DNA from: Candidatus Gastranaerophilales bacterium
GTDB lineage: Bacteria > Cyanobacteriota > Vampirovibrionia > Gastranaerophilales > Gastranaerophilaceae
Assembly (NCBI GenBank): GCA_944325825.1
Contig: CALVBP010000001.1
Span: 62,001 to 126,000 of the forward strand
Length of the DNA stretch: 64,000 bases
Direction: 5' to 3'
Shown: in pieces, positions 10,148 through 19,315 of the stretch
Position numbering within the stretch: the first letter of the stretch is position 1
Layout of the letters: each line of letters opens with the position of its first letter
The notes under the pieces: generated by a model
Seen by the model: only the letters and a program-made list of their open reading frames with translations
Databases searched by the model: none
Told to the model about the DNA's origin: nothing
Made by a program: the position numbers and the translations under genes

Positions 10148-11527
10148 ATGGAAGAGAATGCACTAAAAAAATTTACTACAGCAAAATTTATAAGTTTTGC
10201 TATAGGTTTCTTCGGACTCCAGTTTGCCTGGCAGATGAGAATAATATTGTCCGGCCCTGTTACAGAAGAGTTAGGTGCATCACCTTTCCTGTTCGGCTTA
10301 ATTTGGCTTGCCGGCCCTTTTACCGGTATGGTTGTACAGCCGGTTATCGGGGCACTGAGTGATAAAACAAGAACCGCTTTTGGCAGAAGACGACCGTATC
10401 TTTTAGGCGGGGCGCTTCTTTCTGCTCTTGCACTCTGGGCTCTTCCAAATTCTGCATCTATAACTAATTGGTTCTCTAATCTTTTACATTTTCACTTCCC
10501 TGCCTGGTCAGCACTGTTGTTTGCAGCGATTATGATATGGATTTTAGATGCTTGTGTTAATATTGCCCAAGGCCCATACAGAGCTCTTGTTCCAGATGTT
10601 GTGCCTCCGGAACAACATTCTATTGCTAATTCATATATAAGTCTTGCAATAGGCCTCGGTTCAGTTTTTGCTGCAGGTGCAGCTCCGTTCCTAAAGTGGG
10701 CGTTCAATTATCAGATGCCTATAAATGCTCAGTTTATAATGGCGGCGCTTGCTTTCTCTCTGGGTATGATTTGGACTTGTACGGCTATACAGGAACGAAA
10801 TAATATAAGTACTGAAACAAAAAATGATGAAAAATTTAATATTGTAAAATCTTTGAAAGATTTTTTCGGACTTTCTCCGGAAGTCGGAAAAATTTGCTGG
10901 ATGCAGTTTTTTACCTGGATTGGTACGATGTGTATGATGATGTACTTTACTCAATACTCTGTCCATACCGTTTTTGCAGTTCCGGATTTATCTGATGTTC
11001 ATGAAACGATGAAAACGGCTTATGACAGTGCAGTCCTTGCCGGAACAAACTTTTCTTCAGTTTGTTTTGCAATTTTTAATTTGATATGTTTTATTGTGGC
11101 AATTCCTATCGGTGTTCTGTCTGTTAAATACGGAAATAAGAAAGTACATATTATATCAATGCTCTCTATGGCAGCGGCTTATCTCGGTATGGCAATAACG
11201 GTTAATCCCAAGTTGATTGCTTTGTTTATGGCTATTTCAGGTATTGGATGGGCGAGTATTTGCGCACTTCCGTTTGCGATGCTTTCTCAGTTTATTAAAC
11301 CCGGAACTGAAGGTTCTGTTATGGGAATCTTTAATATTTTTATAGCAGGTCCGCAAGTCTTTGTCTGTACTCTTGTTTCCTGGTTGATTAACAAAAGTAT
11401 GTTTATTATGGATGAAGGAGTTAATTATCACTGGGAATATACTTTTATTGTGGGAGCTTTGTGTCTGATTGCGGCTTCAATCGTTGCATCAAAAGTGAAA
11501 GAAAAGTCTGTCCCTCAAAATGTATAA
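10148..11527 (+). CDS. MFS transporter of the sugar (GPH/SLC45-like) type
   Basis: A membrane protein of about 459 aa with around 12 hydrophobic segments. The loop GALSDKTRTAFGRRRPYLL after the second membrane segment is the MFS signature as found in sucrose/maltose-type proton symporters (SLC45 and GPH-like carriers). The substrate cannot be read from sequence; a sugar is likely. I place the start at ATG 10148 because GGGGA lies 7 nt upstream; an ATG at 10103 is in frame but has no ribosome binding site. It follows rph by 65 bp and may be co-transcribed. Confidence 0.8.
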   Translation: MEENALKKFTTAKFISFAIGFFGLQFAWQMRIILSGPVTEELGASPFLFGLIWLAGPFTGMVVQPVIGALSDKTRTAFGRRRPYLLGGALLSALALWALPNSASITNWFSNLLHFHFPAWSALLFAAIMIWILDACVNIAQGPYRALVPDVVPPEQHSIANSYISLAIGLGSVFAAGAAPFLKWAFNYQMPINAQFIMAALAFSLGMIWTCTAIQERNNISTETKNDEKFNIVKSLKDFFGLSPEVGKICWMQFFTWIGTMCMMMYFTQYSVHTVFAVPDLSDVHETMKTAYDSAVLAGTNFSSVCFAIFNLICFIVAIPIGVLSVKYGNKKVHIISMLSMAAAYLGMAITVNPKLIALFMAISGIGWASICALPFAMLSQFIKPGTEGSVMGIFNIFIAGPQVFVCTLVSWLINKSMFIMDEGVNYHWEYTFIVGALCLIAASIVASKVKEKSVPQNV

Positions 11528-11551
11528 CCGCTCAGCTTGTGAGGTATTATT

Positions 11552-12946
11552 ATGACAAAAAAAATACTTTTGATTTATCCCCCTTCACCGGTTTTAAACA
11601 GAGAAGACAGATGCCAGCAGCCTACGAAAGAACTTCTGGTAATTCCGCCGCTGCCTCCTACGGATCTGATGTATCTTGCTGCTATCGCCGAAAAACTGGG
11701 CTTTGAGGCTGTAATTCGTGATTATAGTCTGGGCGGGGATTTGTTTCAAGACCTGATTGAACTTAAACCGGATTATTTGCTTGCTAATATTGCAACTCCT
11801 ACGTTTAAATCGGATATGGAGACAGTTAAAAATATCAAAGAAAAGATTCCTAATTGTATAACAATTGTAAAAGGTGCGCCGTTTCTTACATATAATACGA
11901 ATGTTATTTATGAACACCCTTATATTGATTACGTAATTATGGGTGAGCCGGAACTCACATTAAAGGAAATTCTAGAAGGGGTGCCTGATAATGAAATCCT
12001 CGGTATTTGTTATAAAGAAAATTTTCAGGGTGTAAAAAATGAATCAAGACCCTTTAATGAAGATTTGGACTCCTTGCCCTTTCCAGCCAGACATTTGGTC
12101 GATAATACAATTTACAGGAGACCGGATAACGGAAAGGTTCAGGCAGTAATAAAAGTTTCCAGAGGATGTCCGTTTCACTGCTTTTTCTGTTTAGCATCAC
12201 CAGTTTCCGGAATTAAGGTTAGAAAGCGTTCTGCTGAAAATATTATAGCGGAGTTAAAAGAATGTGTTGAAAAATTTAATATTACCAACTTTCTTTTCTG
12301 GTCAGATATTTTCAATATTGATAGAAGTTGGACCATAGATTTATGTAAAAAAATTATTGACAGCGGTCTTAAAATTACTTGGTCGGCAAATACACGGGCT
12401 GATACAATGGATGATGAAATGGCTCATTGGATGTATAAATCAGGATGCAGACTCGTAAGCATAGGCGTTGAAAGCGGTTCACAAGAAATTTTGAACAATA
12501 TAGGTAAGAAAATAACTCTGGATAATATAAGAAATACGGTTAAAGTATTGAAGAAAAATAAAATTAAAATTTATAATTATTTTGTGCTCGGACTTCCCTG
12601 GGAAACAGAGGAAACTGCAAACGAAACCATAAATTTTGCAATAGAACTCGATAGTAATTTTGTAAGTTTTTATACGGCAGCACCTCTTCCGGGAACAAAA
12701 TTCTTTGCTTATGCTCTGGTAAATAAGCTTGCAGAAGATGGGTTGAATTTTGACGGTGCATATTTTGTACCTTCTGTCCGTACACATAGCCTTTCAAAAG
12801 AACGTATTCTTGAGATTCATAAATCAGCAGTACGGAAATTCTATCTCCGCCCGGGTTTTATTTTTAAAACTATTTTGTCCCTCCGTTCTTTTACGGAGTT
12901 TAAGAATTATTTTCGGGCAGGTATGAATTTGATTTTTAAAAGATAA
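11552..12946 (+). CDS. B12-binding-domain radical SAM protein
   Basis: This 464-aa protein has an N-terminal Rossmann-like cobalamin-binding region (about residues 1-140, including VIMGEPELTL) and a radical SAM barrel. The CxxxCxxC iron-sulfur motif is CPFHCFFC near residue 206. Later come a GVESGSQEIL segment typical of this superfamily and YFVLGLPWET. Members act on lipids, tetrapyrroles or methyl-transfer targets; the substrate here is unknown. The start is preceded by GTGAGGT. A strong terminator lies just downstream. Confidence 0.85.
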   Translation: MTKKILLIYPPSPVLNREDRCQQPTKELLVIPPLPPTDLMYLAAIAEKLGFEAVIRDYSLGGDLFQDLIELKPDYLLANIATPTFKSDMETVKNIKEKIPNCITIVKGAPFLTYNTNVIYEHPYIDYVIMGEPELTLKEILEGVPDNEILGICYKENFQGVKNESRPFNEDLDSLPFPARHLVDNTIYRRPDNGKVQAVIKVSRGCPFHCFFCLASPVSGIKVRKRSAENIIAELKECVEKFNITNFLFWSDIFNIDRSWTIDLCKKIIDSGLKITWSANTRADTMDDEMAHWMYKSGCRLVSIGVESGSQEILNNIGKKITLDNIRNTVKVLKKNKIKIYNYFVLGLPWETEETANETINFAIELDSNFVSFYTAAPLPGTKFFAYALVNKLAEDGLNFDGAYFVPSVRTHSLSKERILEIHKSAVRKFYLRPGFIFKTILSLRSFTEFKNYFRAGMNLIFKR

Positions 12947-12974
12947 AAGGTTGATAAACAGTATTTTAAAACAG

Positions 12975-13010
12975 AAGGGGGTCGGATTCTAACAAGAATC
13001 CGACCCCCTT
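12975..13010. terminator. Bidirectional rho-independent terminator
   Basis: A perfect 16-bp stem (AAGGGGGTCGGATTCT and its complement at 12995-13010) closes a 4-nt loop AACA. It sits between the convergent radical SAM gene and rpsT. The flanks are only moderately T-rich (TTCGTTAATT on one side, TTTTAAAACAG on the other). Confidence 0.8.
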
Positions 13011-13030
13011 CGTTAATTAATCCTCGGAGC

Positions 13031-13297
13031 TTATTGCTGAGCTCTTTTAATAGCAAGAACAAGTCTTGATTTCTTTCTTGCAGCAGTATTTTTATGCAAA
13101 ATACCTTTTGATACAGCCTTATCGCACAACTGATAAACTTTTGAAATAGCTAAGTCTAAAGCTTCTTTATCAGATTCAGTTGCCAGTGAAAGAGCTTTTT
13201 TAACTGCTGATTTAATAGATGTTTTAAAAGCTACATTTCTTTGTCTGTTGGCTTCTGCAATAAGAACTCTTTTCTTTGCTGACTTAATATTTGCCAT
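13031..13297 (-). CDS. rpsT: 30S ribosomal protein S20
   Basis: An 88-aa basic protein that binds 16S rRNA in the small subunit. It starts MANIKSAKKRV and contains the KSAVKKAL and DKAVSKGILHKNTAARKKSRL segments of S20. An in-frame upstream ATG at 13381 would add 28 unrelated residues; the start at 13297 has GAAAGGAAATATAAA before it and fits the family. It is monocistronic and ends at the shared terminator. Confidence 0.97.
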   Translation of the reverse strand: MANIKSAKKRVLIAEANRQRNVAFKTSIKSAVKKALSLATESDKEALDLAISKVYQLCDKAVSKGILHKNTAARKKSRLVLAIKRAQQ

Positions 13298-13441
13298 TTT
13301 ATATTTCCTTTCACTTGTAACAATTAAAAAGGTTAATGACTCCGTTTTTAATTGTTTATCACATGAGGATTGTGAGTACAATTATTGTATTAGTAACAAA
13401 CTATTTTGTAAAGAGGATTATTGCGTTTTAATACAAGGTAC

Positions 13442-15952
13442 TTAACTTTTCTTAATTTCTGTTAAGGTAGGATCCAGGAGCCGTCTTCCGATGTTATCAA
13501 AATTTATGGAATAAAGAGTTTTTGTTCCATATTTAATCATTTTTTCGACAACACCTGTTCCGTATTTTGCATGAGTAACGGTATCTCCTTGCTCAATAGG
13601 GTCGCTTGTCACCATATCTTCCGGAGGAATATCTGCATCATAAACAGGTACAATAGGTGTAGAAGAATTTCTGGTTTCAAGTATTTCTCCACTGTCATCG
13701 GTCTCAGCAGAATTGCCGACTTCTTCCAACGGTTCTAAAAAAACGTCGTCTTCGTCCTCTGCTATAGGTTCTAATTCTTCAATTTCTTCTCTTGTTTGGG
13801 GAAGTTCTTCAATTTTTTCTTCAGAATTTTCGCCATTTAATTCATCTATAAAATCTAAATCTGAATCAGAGATATCCTCATCTTCTTTTATTGTAGTGAA
13901 AACTTTATCGACATCTTCGACTATTTGTTTATCTAAATCTTCTTCTGAGAGTCCTTCGTCTTCGCTGCCTAAATCAACAAGAATTGCTTCTCCGTCAGAT
14001 TCGGAATTGGGGTCTAGCTCAACCAATTCATCTAATTCGCTGTTATCTTCATTAATAGGAATTACCCCGATATCGTTTGTTTCTTCTTCAAATTCTTTTA
14101 ATGACGGAATCTCCTGACTTTTTTCAGGTTCTTCTTCTACTAAATCGGAAATTTCTTCGGGGAGGGAAATTTCTTCAGATTGTTCTTGTTCATCTAAAGA
14201 AATTTCAGGAAGTATTTCCGGCACATCCTCGTTATTTTCTGCTTCAGAACCCGGTATTACTTCTTCAGAGATATTATCAGGTGTAGTATTATCTTCTGTT
14301 AGCGTGCTTTGTTGAAAATCTTCTGTCTGTGTTTCTTCTTTAATTTTGTCTTCAGGATTTTCATTTATGCCGGATTCAACAGGAATCTCTCCGGTTTCTT
14401 CACTAAAAGATTCAGGTTCAACTACAGTATCATTATTAGTACCATTTTGAACGGTTATATTTTCATTCGTACTTACTGTATTATCTTCAGTGATAAGAGT
14501 CTCTGTATCTTCATCCGTATCTTCATCGGCAAAAAGATTTTGAACAGTAGAAACTTCTGAGCTTTGAACTTCTTCTGATAATTTTTCAATTAAGTCATCA
14601 GACTTTTTCTCAATTGCGGCAGCAGTTGGTTCAAGGGGCTGTGCCGTAATATCATCACTCTGTGCGATTTCGTCTTCTTTTATTACTTCATCTGTAATTT
14701 CATTTTCTAAATCTTCAACTGTGAGTTCTTGTGCCGCAAGAGGAGTTTCATCCGGTTCTGCTCCGGGATGAGGTTCTATAACTGCTGTTATTTCTTCCAG
14801 GTCAGAGACTAGAGGAATATAGTTTGTTCCTTCTCCGACAAGCAGATAAGTATCTTTTGGCATAGAGTTAAGAAATGTGTTATAAATATTGAAAACCTGA
14901 TTCGCTGTAAAAGAAGGTTCTATTATAAAATTATCAAACAGGTTTTTAATTTCGTTAATGTATTTAAATTTCGAATGAGTTATAAATGTAGTTGACAATG
15001 CATCATTGGTCAACACATTTTTAATATTTTTCTTGTTAATTGAATTTGAACTTTCCAGAAATATTTGCACAGAATCTTTTTGTTTTGAAAGTGCTGAAAG
15101 GATACAGCTCAGGTATCTGTTTTGGAAAGTCGGGTCAAGTTTTGACAAATCAATAATTGCAAATTTTGATTGAAGGATTTTATCAAGATTTTCAGCTTCG
15201 TCTTTTGTTTTTGCAAAGCATCCGTCTTTATCAAATTTTGCGAGTTTATTTTTTAATACGAGCAGTTTGAATATATGAGACTTGTCAACCAAATCATCCA
15301 CTACTGTTTTAAGTGCGCTGAAAGGCAGAAAAGGAACGGTCTTAGCATATTCACCCAAATCCAGAAATATTTCTTTTATCATAGCCTTACTTTCAGGGGT
15401 TGTGTCATTAAGGCAATCTTCATACATAAAAGAAAGACCCTCTATATTTAACGGCAGGCTAAAATCAGTGCCGGCAGTAAATTTTTTGCCATCTACAATT
15501 CCCAGCATATCTATAACAATAACTCTGCCATATGTTTTAAATTGGTTAACAAAGTTTGATAAAATAATATTATTTGAATCGGGTTTATCTACACATATAA
15601 GGGTTTTTTTATTAAAGCAATCTTTGTCAACAGGTATATTGATATGTTTGTCGGTGAATTTACCGGCAAATATAGGATTTGTCGGGGTTAGAGAGTTGTT
15701 TAGAATATCGAGTGTAAACTCGCTGATTTCAGAATCTTTATCAGGGAGAGTTTTATCGTAATTTCTGAGTATTCCGTCATACAGAAATAAAATTTTTGCA
15801 TATGCAATCAGATTACCTCCGGCCTTTTTTACCTGAATTACCTGAGCAATATACTGTTTAGCAATATCATTTATTAATATAAATGACGATAACGAAATCT
15901 TTTCTTCAGATTCAAACTTGATAAAACCGTCTCTTACTTCTAAAATTCTCAT
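13442..15952 (-). CDS. Large protein: HerA-like barrel plus degenerate ATPase, acidic linker, Tudor-like tail
   Basis: I do not recognise this 836-aa protein as a named family. Residues 1-~60 (GFIKFESEEKISL, YIAQVIQVKKAGGNLIAY) look like the N-terminal barrel of HerA/FtsK-type ATPases. The following region has the expected strand TLICVDKPDSNNIIL where a P-loop should be, but no GKS/GKT, and later FAIIDLSKLD in a Walker-B-like position. Residues ~395-770 are extremely acidic and low in complexity, and probably disordered. The last ~50 residues (GDTVTHAKYGTGVVEKM, LYSINFDNIGRRLL) resemble the Tudor/SH3-like C-terminal domain of PcrA/UvrD helicases that contacts RNA polymerase. A role at the transcription or DNA machinery is inference only. 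Confidence 0.7.
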   Translation of the reverse strand: MRILEVRDGFIKFESEEKISLSSFILINDIAKQYIAQVIQVKKAGGNLIAYAKILFLYDGILRNYDKTLPDKDSEISEFTLDILNNSLTPTNPIFAGKFTDKHINIPVDKDCFNKKTLICVDKPDSNNIILSNFVNQFKTYGRVIVIDMLGIVDGKKFTAGTDFSLPLNIEGLSFMYEDCLNDTTPESKAMIKEIFLDLGEYAKTVPFLPFSALKTVVDDLVDKSHIFKLLVLKNKLAKFDKDGCFAKTKDEAENLDKILQSKFAIIDLSKLDPTFQNRYLSCILSALSKQKDSVQIFLESSNSINKKNIKNVLTNDALSTTFITHSKFKYINEIKNLFDNFIIEPSFTANQVFNIYNTFLNSMPKDTYLLVGEGTNYIPLVSDLEEITAVIEPHPGAEPDETPLAAQELTVEDLENEITDEVIKEDEIAQSDDITAQPLEPTAAAIEKKSDDLIEKLSEEVQSSEVSTVQNLFADEDTDEDTETLITEDNTVSTNENITVQNGTNNDTVVEPESFSEETGEIPVESGINENPEDKIKEETQTEDFQQSTLTEDNTTPDNISEEVIPGSEAENNEDVPEILPEISLDEQEQSEEISLPEEISDLVEEEPEKSQEIPSLKEFEEETNDIGVIPINEDNSELDELVELDPNSESDGEAILVDLGSEDEGLSEEDLDKQIVEDVDKVFTTIKEDEDISDSDLDFIDELNGENSEEKIEELPQTREEIEELEPIAEDEDDVFLEPLEEVGNSAETDDSGEILETRNSSTPIVPVYDADIPPEDMVTSDPIEQGDTVTHAKYGTGVVEKMIKYGTKTLYSINFDNIGRRLLDPTLTEIKKS

Positions 15953-16068
15953 TCTAAAACCTCTAAACAGATATTATCATGAACATGCTCTTATTTTAAA
16001 AAATTTTTTACAATTCTATAACAAATTTTTAATTGAAGTCTAATAAAATTTGTGGTTTAATTCTTGCT

Positions 16069-17277
16069 ATGAGAGAAATTTTATTGAATAACAACATTAA
16101 TGCCTGTATAAAAATTAACAATGATACTCCGAGAACAGCATTGGCTTTGAATTTCTTAATAGAAAGACCGGAGAAAATCCCTGGTGAATATCTTTTAATG
16201 AACAGACTTCTTTTAAAAGGTACAAATAAATACAAGTCGGAAGAACTAGCTTCTATACTGGATGAAAATGCCATAGATATGTTAACCGAAATGAAATATG
16301 ATTATTTAAGATTCCGCTTTGTATCATTAAATGAAGATTTTGAATACGCACTTTCTATACTTTCAGATGTTATTTTGAATTCAACATTTGAGGAGTTTGA
16401 GAAAGAAAGAGAAACTTTAAAAGGAGAACTTTTAGCAGAATTGGATTCAGCCAGAACAAAAGTTTCGGATTTATTTACAAAAACTATTTACAAAAATCAT
16501 TTTTACGGAGCGAGTTATACAACAATTCTTGAAAATATAGATAGGGTTACCCTTGAAAGTGTAAAGGAATCTTATAATTATATTCTGACAAATAGTAAAA
16601 AAACACTTGCATTTGCAGGTGATATAGATTCTGATAGGGTTGTTGAACTTCTAAATAAATATTTGGACCGGATACCTGATTCAAAAAATATTGTTTCAGA
16701 AATATGTCCTCCTAATCCTGTAAAACAAGAAAAAGCGGAACTGGTTAAAGAAGATGCCCAACAGGCGCAAATTATTCAAGGGTGGCTTGTTCCTACCATA
16801 GGCAGTGACGATTATTTTAAAATAATGCTTTTAAATACAATTCTTGGTGCAAGCGGTCTTTCTTCCCGTTTATTTATGGAATTAAGAGAGAAAAAAGGTC
16901 TGGCATATACGGTCAGAACTTCATATGAAACTCATCAGAAAGCTGCCGTGTTTAGTATATATATAGGAACTGAACCTTCCAATATAGAAACATCAATTTC
17001 CGGGTTTAAAGAAGAGATTGAAAAAATAAAGAGAATTCCGGTTTCTGAAGAAGAGTTACATAATGCTAAAAATAATATTATTGGCAAGCAGCAGTTTATA
17101 ACTGAAACAAATTCTCAGCAGGCAAATTTAATGGCATATTATTCAATTTCAGGTAAGCCATTCGATTATCAAAAAGAGGTTGTTGAGAGGTTAAAATCCG
17201 TAACTTCTGCTGAATTACTGGAGTGCGCCAATAAATATTTCACGGATAATTTTGTAATTGCTGTATTAAGACCTTAG
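16069..17277 (+). CDS. M16-family peptidase-like protein lacking the zinc motif
   Basis: A 402-aa protein with two M16 halves. The N-terminal REILLNNNINACIKINN and LLMNRLLLKGT strands match M16, but where active enzymes have HxxEH (as in FLEHMLFKGT) this one has EYLLMN, so it should not bind zinc. The C-terminal half keeps the LREKKGLAYTVRTSY segment typical of the non-catalytic partner subunit. Such proteins usually pair with an active M16 subunit, which is not in this window. I choose ATG 16069 over an in-frame TTG at 16033 because family members begin MREI.L.N. No clear ribosome binding site is seen. Confidence 0.75.
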   Translation: MREILLNNNINACIKINNDTPRTALALNFLIERPEKIPGEYLLMNRLLLKGTNKYKSEELASILDENAIDMLTEMKYDYLRFRFVSLNEDFEYALSILSDVILNSTFEEFEKERETLKGELLAELDSARTKVSDLFTKTIYKNHFYGASYTTILENIDRVTLESVKESYNYILTNSKKTLAFAGDIDSDRVVELLNKYLDRIPDSKNIVSEICPPNPVKQEKAELVKEDAQQAQIIQGWLVPTIGSDDYFKIMLLNTILGASGLSSRLFMELREKKGLAYTVRTSYETHQKAAVFSIYIGTEPSNIETSISGFKEEIEKIKRIPVSEEELHNAKNNIIGKQQFITETNSQQANLMAYYSISGKPFDYQKEVVERLKSVTSAELLECANKYFTDNFVIAVLRP

Positions 17278-17284
17278 GTAGCTT

Positions 17285-17899
17285 ATGAATTTTACGCTTG
17301 GCGGAAATAAAATAGATTTATTCAATCCCTCTTTTGGGGCGGTTCTTGTAATCGGGGTTGTTCATGGCGACGAACCGCAGGGGGATTACCTCATAAGAAA
17401 ATATTATGAACTTTGTCCGGAAACAAAATTGATGCTTGTTCCATGTCTTAATCCCGATGGTATGGAAAGTAAAACCAGGACTAATTTTCGTGGAGTTGAT
17501 TTAAATAGGAATTTCCCTTCTAAAAACTGGATTCTGTCAGAAAAGAATGAGTATTTTGGAGGTGAAACTCCTGCATCGGAGCCGGAAACAAAATTTCTTA
17601 TTGAACTAATTGATAAATATTCTCCGAAAGCTATATTGACACTTCATTCACCATACAAAGTTGTAAATTATGACGGCGGAAACACTGATGAAGCAAAAAT
17701 TCTTGCCAAAAAAATATCTGAAATAATCGGCTATCCGGTACAGGAAAACATTGGTTATCCCACTCCCGGAAGTTTCGGAACCTGGGCTGGAATTGAAAAA
17801 GGTATCCCTGTTATTACATTGGAGCTTGATGAAAATATAGAAGTTGTTGAACTTGAAAATTCTGTTTTTGGTATATTTAAAATGTTGGAAAATTATTAG
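17285..17899 (+). CDS. M14-family zinc carboxypeptidase (MpaA/DUF2817-like)
   Basis: A 204-aa cytoplasmic protein without a signal peptide. Zinc ligands are visible as HGDE (HxxE, near residue 24) and the His of ILTLHSP. The substrate-binding NPDGMESKTRTNFRGVDLNR segment and the catalytic Glu of ITLELDE follow. It resembles the murein-peptide amidase MpaA group that cleaves peptidoglycan peptides during recycling. It is 7 bp after the M16-like gene and 7 bp before uppS, so the three probably form an operon. Confidence 0.8.
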   Translation: MNFTLGGNKIDLFNPSFGAVLVIGVVHGDEPQGDYLIRKYYELCPETKLMLVPCLNPDGMESKTRTNFRGVDLNRNFPSKNWILSEKNEYFGGETPASEPETKFLIELIDKYSPKAILTLHSPYKVVNYDGGNTDEAKILAKKISEIIGYPVQENIGYPTPGSFGTWAGIEKGIPVITLELDENIEVVELENSVFGIFKMLENY

Positions 17900-17906
17900 G
17901 ATAGTT

Positions 17907-18623
17907 ATGAAGAATATAAAAGAGATAGTTGAAAAGAATAATTTAAAGCATATAGCTATAATTATGGATGGAAACAGGCGGTGGGCAAAGGAGAAAAATC
18001 TTCCTTCCGCAGTCGGGCATAAAAAAGGTGTAGATGCCCTGAAATCAGCAATGCATGCCTGTGATGATTTTGGTATAAAATATTTAACAGTGTATGCATT
18101 TTCTACTGAAAATTGGAATAGAAAACCGGATGAAGTAAATTTTTTGATGGACTTGTTGGGACAAACGTTAAAGAATGAGCTAAAAGAAATGCATGAAAAC
18201 AATGTTGTAATTTCGTTTATAGGCGATACATCAAAATTAAGTACAAAACTTCAAGAAATTCTAAATAATGCAGTTCAGACAACAAAAAATAATACAGGGG
18301 TAAATCTGCAGATAGCATTTAATTATGGGGCACGAGCTGAAATTGCACGTGCTGCAGCGATGATAGCAGATGATTATAAATCAGGTAAAATAAGCAGCAT
18401 AACAGAAGATACGGTAAACTCGTATCTTTATACTTCAAATATTCCGGATCCGGACTTGCTAATAAGAACCGGAGGCGAAATGCGAGTTTCAAATTATCTT
18501 CTCTGGCAGATTGCATATTCCGAATTTATAGTTTTACCGTCATTCTGGCCGGATTTTAATAAAGAAACTTTGGAAAAGTGTATAGAGGAATTTAATCGTA
18601 GAAATCGTCGCTGGGGTGTTTAG
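17907..18623 (+). CDS. uppS: Undecaprenyl (isoprenyl) diphosphate synthase
   Basis: A 238-aa cis-prenyltransferase that makes the C55 lipid carrier for peptidoglycan and surface glycans from farnesyl-PP and isopentenyl-PP. Signatures are IIMDGNRRWAKE with the catalytic Asp, TVYAFSTENWNR, and RTGGEMRVSNYLLWQ with AYSEF. The start at 17907 follows TTAGGATAGTT; an in-frame upstream ATG at 17844 lies inside the preceding gene and adds residues foreign to the family. The 3' end overlaps the convergent gatD by 4 bp. Confidence 0.95.
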   Translation: MKNIKEIVEKNNLKHIAIIMDGNRRWAKEKNLPSAVGHKKGVDALKSAMHACDDFGIKYLTVYAFSTENWNRKPDEVNFLMDLLGQTLKNELKEMHENNVVISFIGDTSKLSTKLQEILNNAVQTTKNNTGVNLQIAFNYGARAEIARAAAMIADDYKSGKISSITEDTVNSYLYTSNIPDPDLLIRTGGEMRVSNYLLWQIAYSEFIVLPSFWPDFNKETLEKCIEEFNRRNRRWGV

Positions 18624-19315
18624 TAAGCTTTATTAACTAATGAATCATGAGTCATGTTTTCAATAGTGTCTTCTAACGGCTCGAGTTTTTCTCCGAGCGC
18701 CAGTTCCAGTATGTAGTCTGCGAATTTAATATTTTTAGGTAAGAATGAGCCATGGAGATAGGTTCCGAATACATTTTTGTATCGTGCACCTTCTGTCTTG
18801 TCATTACCGTTATTTCCGTTCCCGGTAATAACTTTTCCGAGAGGCTTTGTTTCTCCCTGAAGGTAGGTTAATCCGCTATGGTTTTCAAACCCTACAAGAG
18901 TTCCTCTTTCTGTTTCAACCGTTACATTCCCGATAAAACGTCTGTCTCCCGCAACGGTGTAGGCATCTAAAAGGCTTATGCCTTTAAGCCGGTCTCCGTT
19001 ATGAGGCTGATAATAATGTCCCATAAGCTGGTATCCGCCGCATATACCTAAAAATACAGCTCCTCTTTCACGCTCATTAGTTAAAAAGTCCTTATGCTTC
19101 TGCAACTCTACAGAGACTTCTATTTGCTGTAAATCTTGACCTCCGCCTATAAAATAGATATCGTGCTCTCCTATGGAATCTGAAATATTAATTTCATCAA
19201 TTTTAATATTTATACCTCTCCATTCGCACCTCTTTTTCAGGGTAATAATGTTTCCTCCATCCCCGTATATGTTTAAAAGTTTTGGATATAAATGTGCAAG
19301 TCGGATTGTTTTCAT
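18620..19315 (-). CDS. gatD: Lipid II isoglutaminyl synthase, glutaminase subunit GatD
   Basis: A 231-aa class I glutamine amidotransferase of the CobB/CobQ-like type. The N-terminus RLAHLYPKLLNIYGDGGNI is characteristic of GatD. The nucleophile Cys is in FLGICGGYQLMG and the catalytic His in GTYLHGSFLPKN. With MurT it amidates the D-Glu of lipid II to D-isoglutamine. murT usually sits beside gatD, but the neighbours here are recO (4-bp overlap at the start) and convergent uppS, so murT must be elsewhere. Confidence 0.85.
   Translation of the reverse strand: MKTIRLAHLYPKLLNIYGDGGNIITLKKRCEWRGINIKIDEINISDSIGEHDIYFIGGGQDLQQIEVSVELQKHKDFLTNERERGAVFLGICGGYQLMGHYYQPHNGDRLKGISLLDAYTVAGDRRFIGNVTVETERGTLVGFENHSGLTYLQGETKPLGKVITGNGNNGNDKTEGARYKNVFGTYLHGSFLPKNIKFADYILELALGEKLEPLEDTIENMTHDSLVNKAY

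Noticed and set aside
13713-14560. Plus-strand Ser-rich frames opposite the 836-aa gene
   Set aside because: They arise from the Glu/Asp-rich codons of the acidic linker read in antisense.
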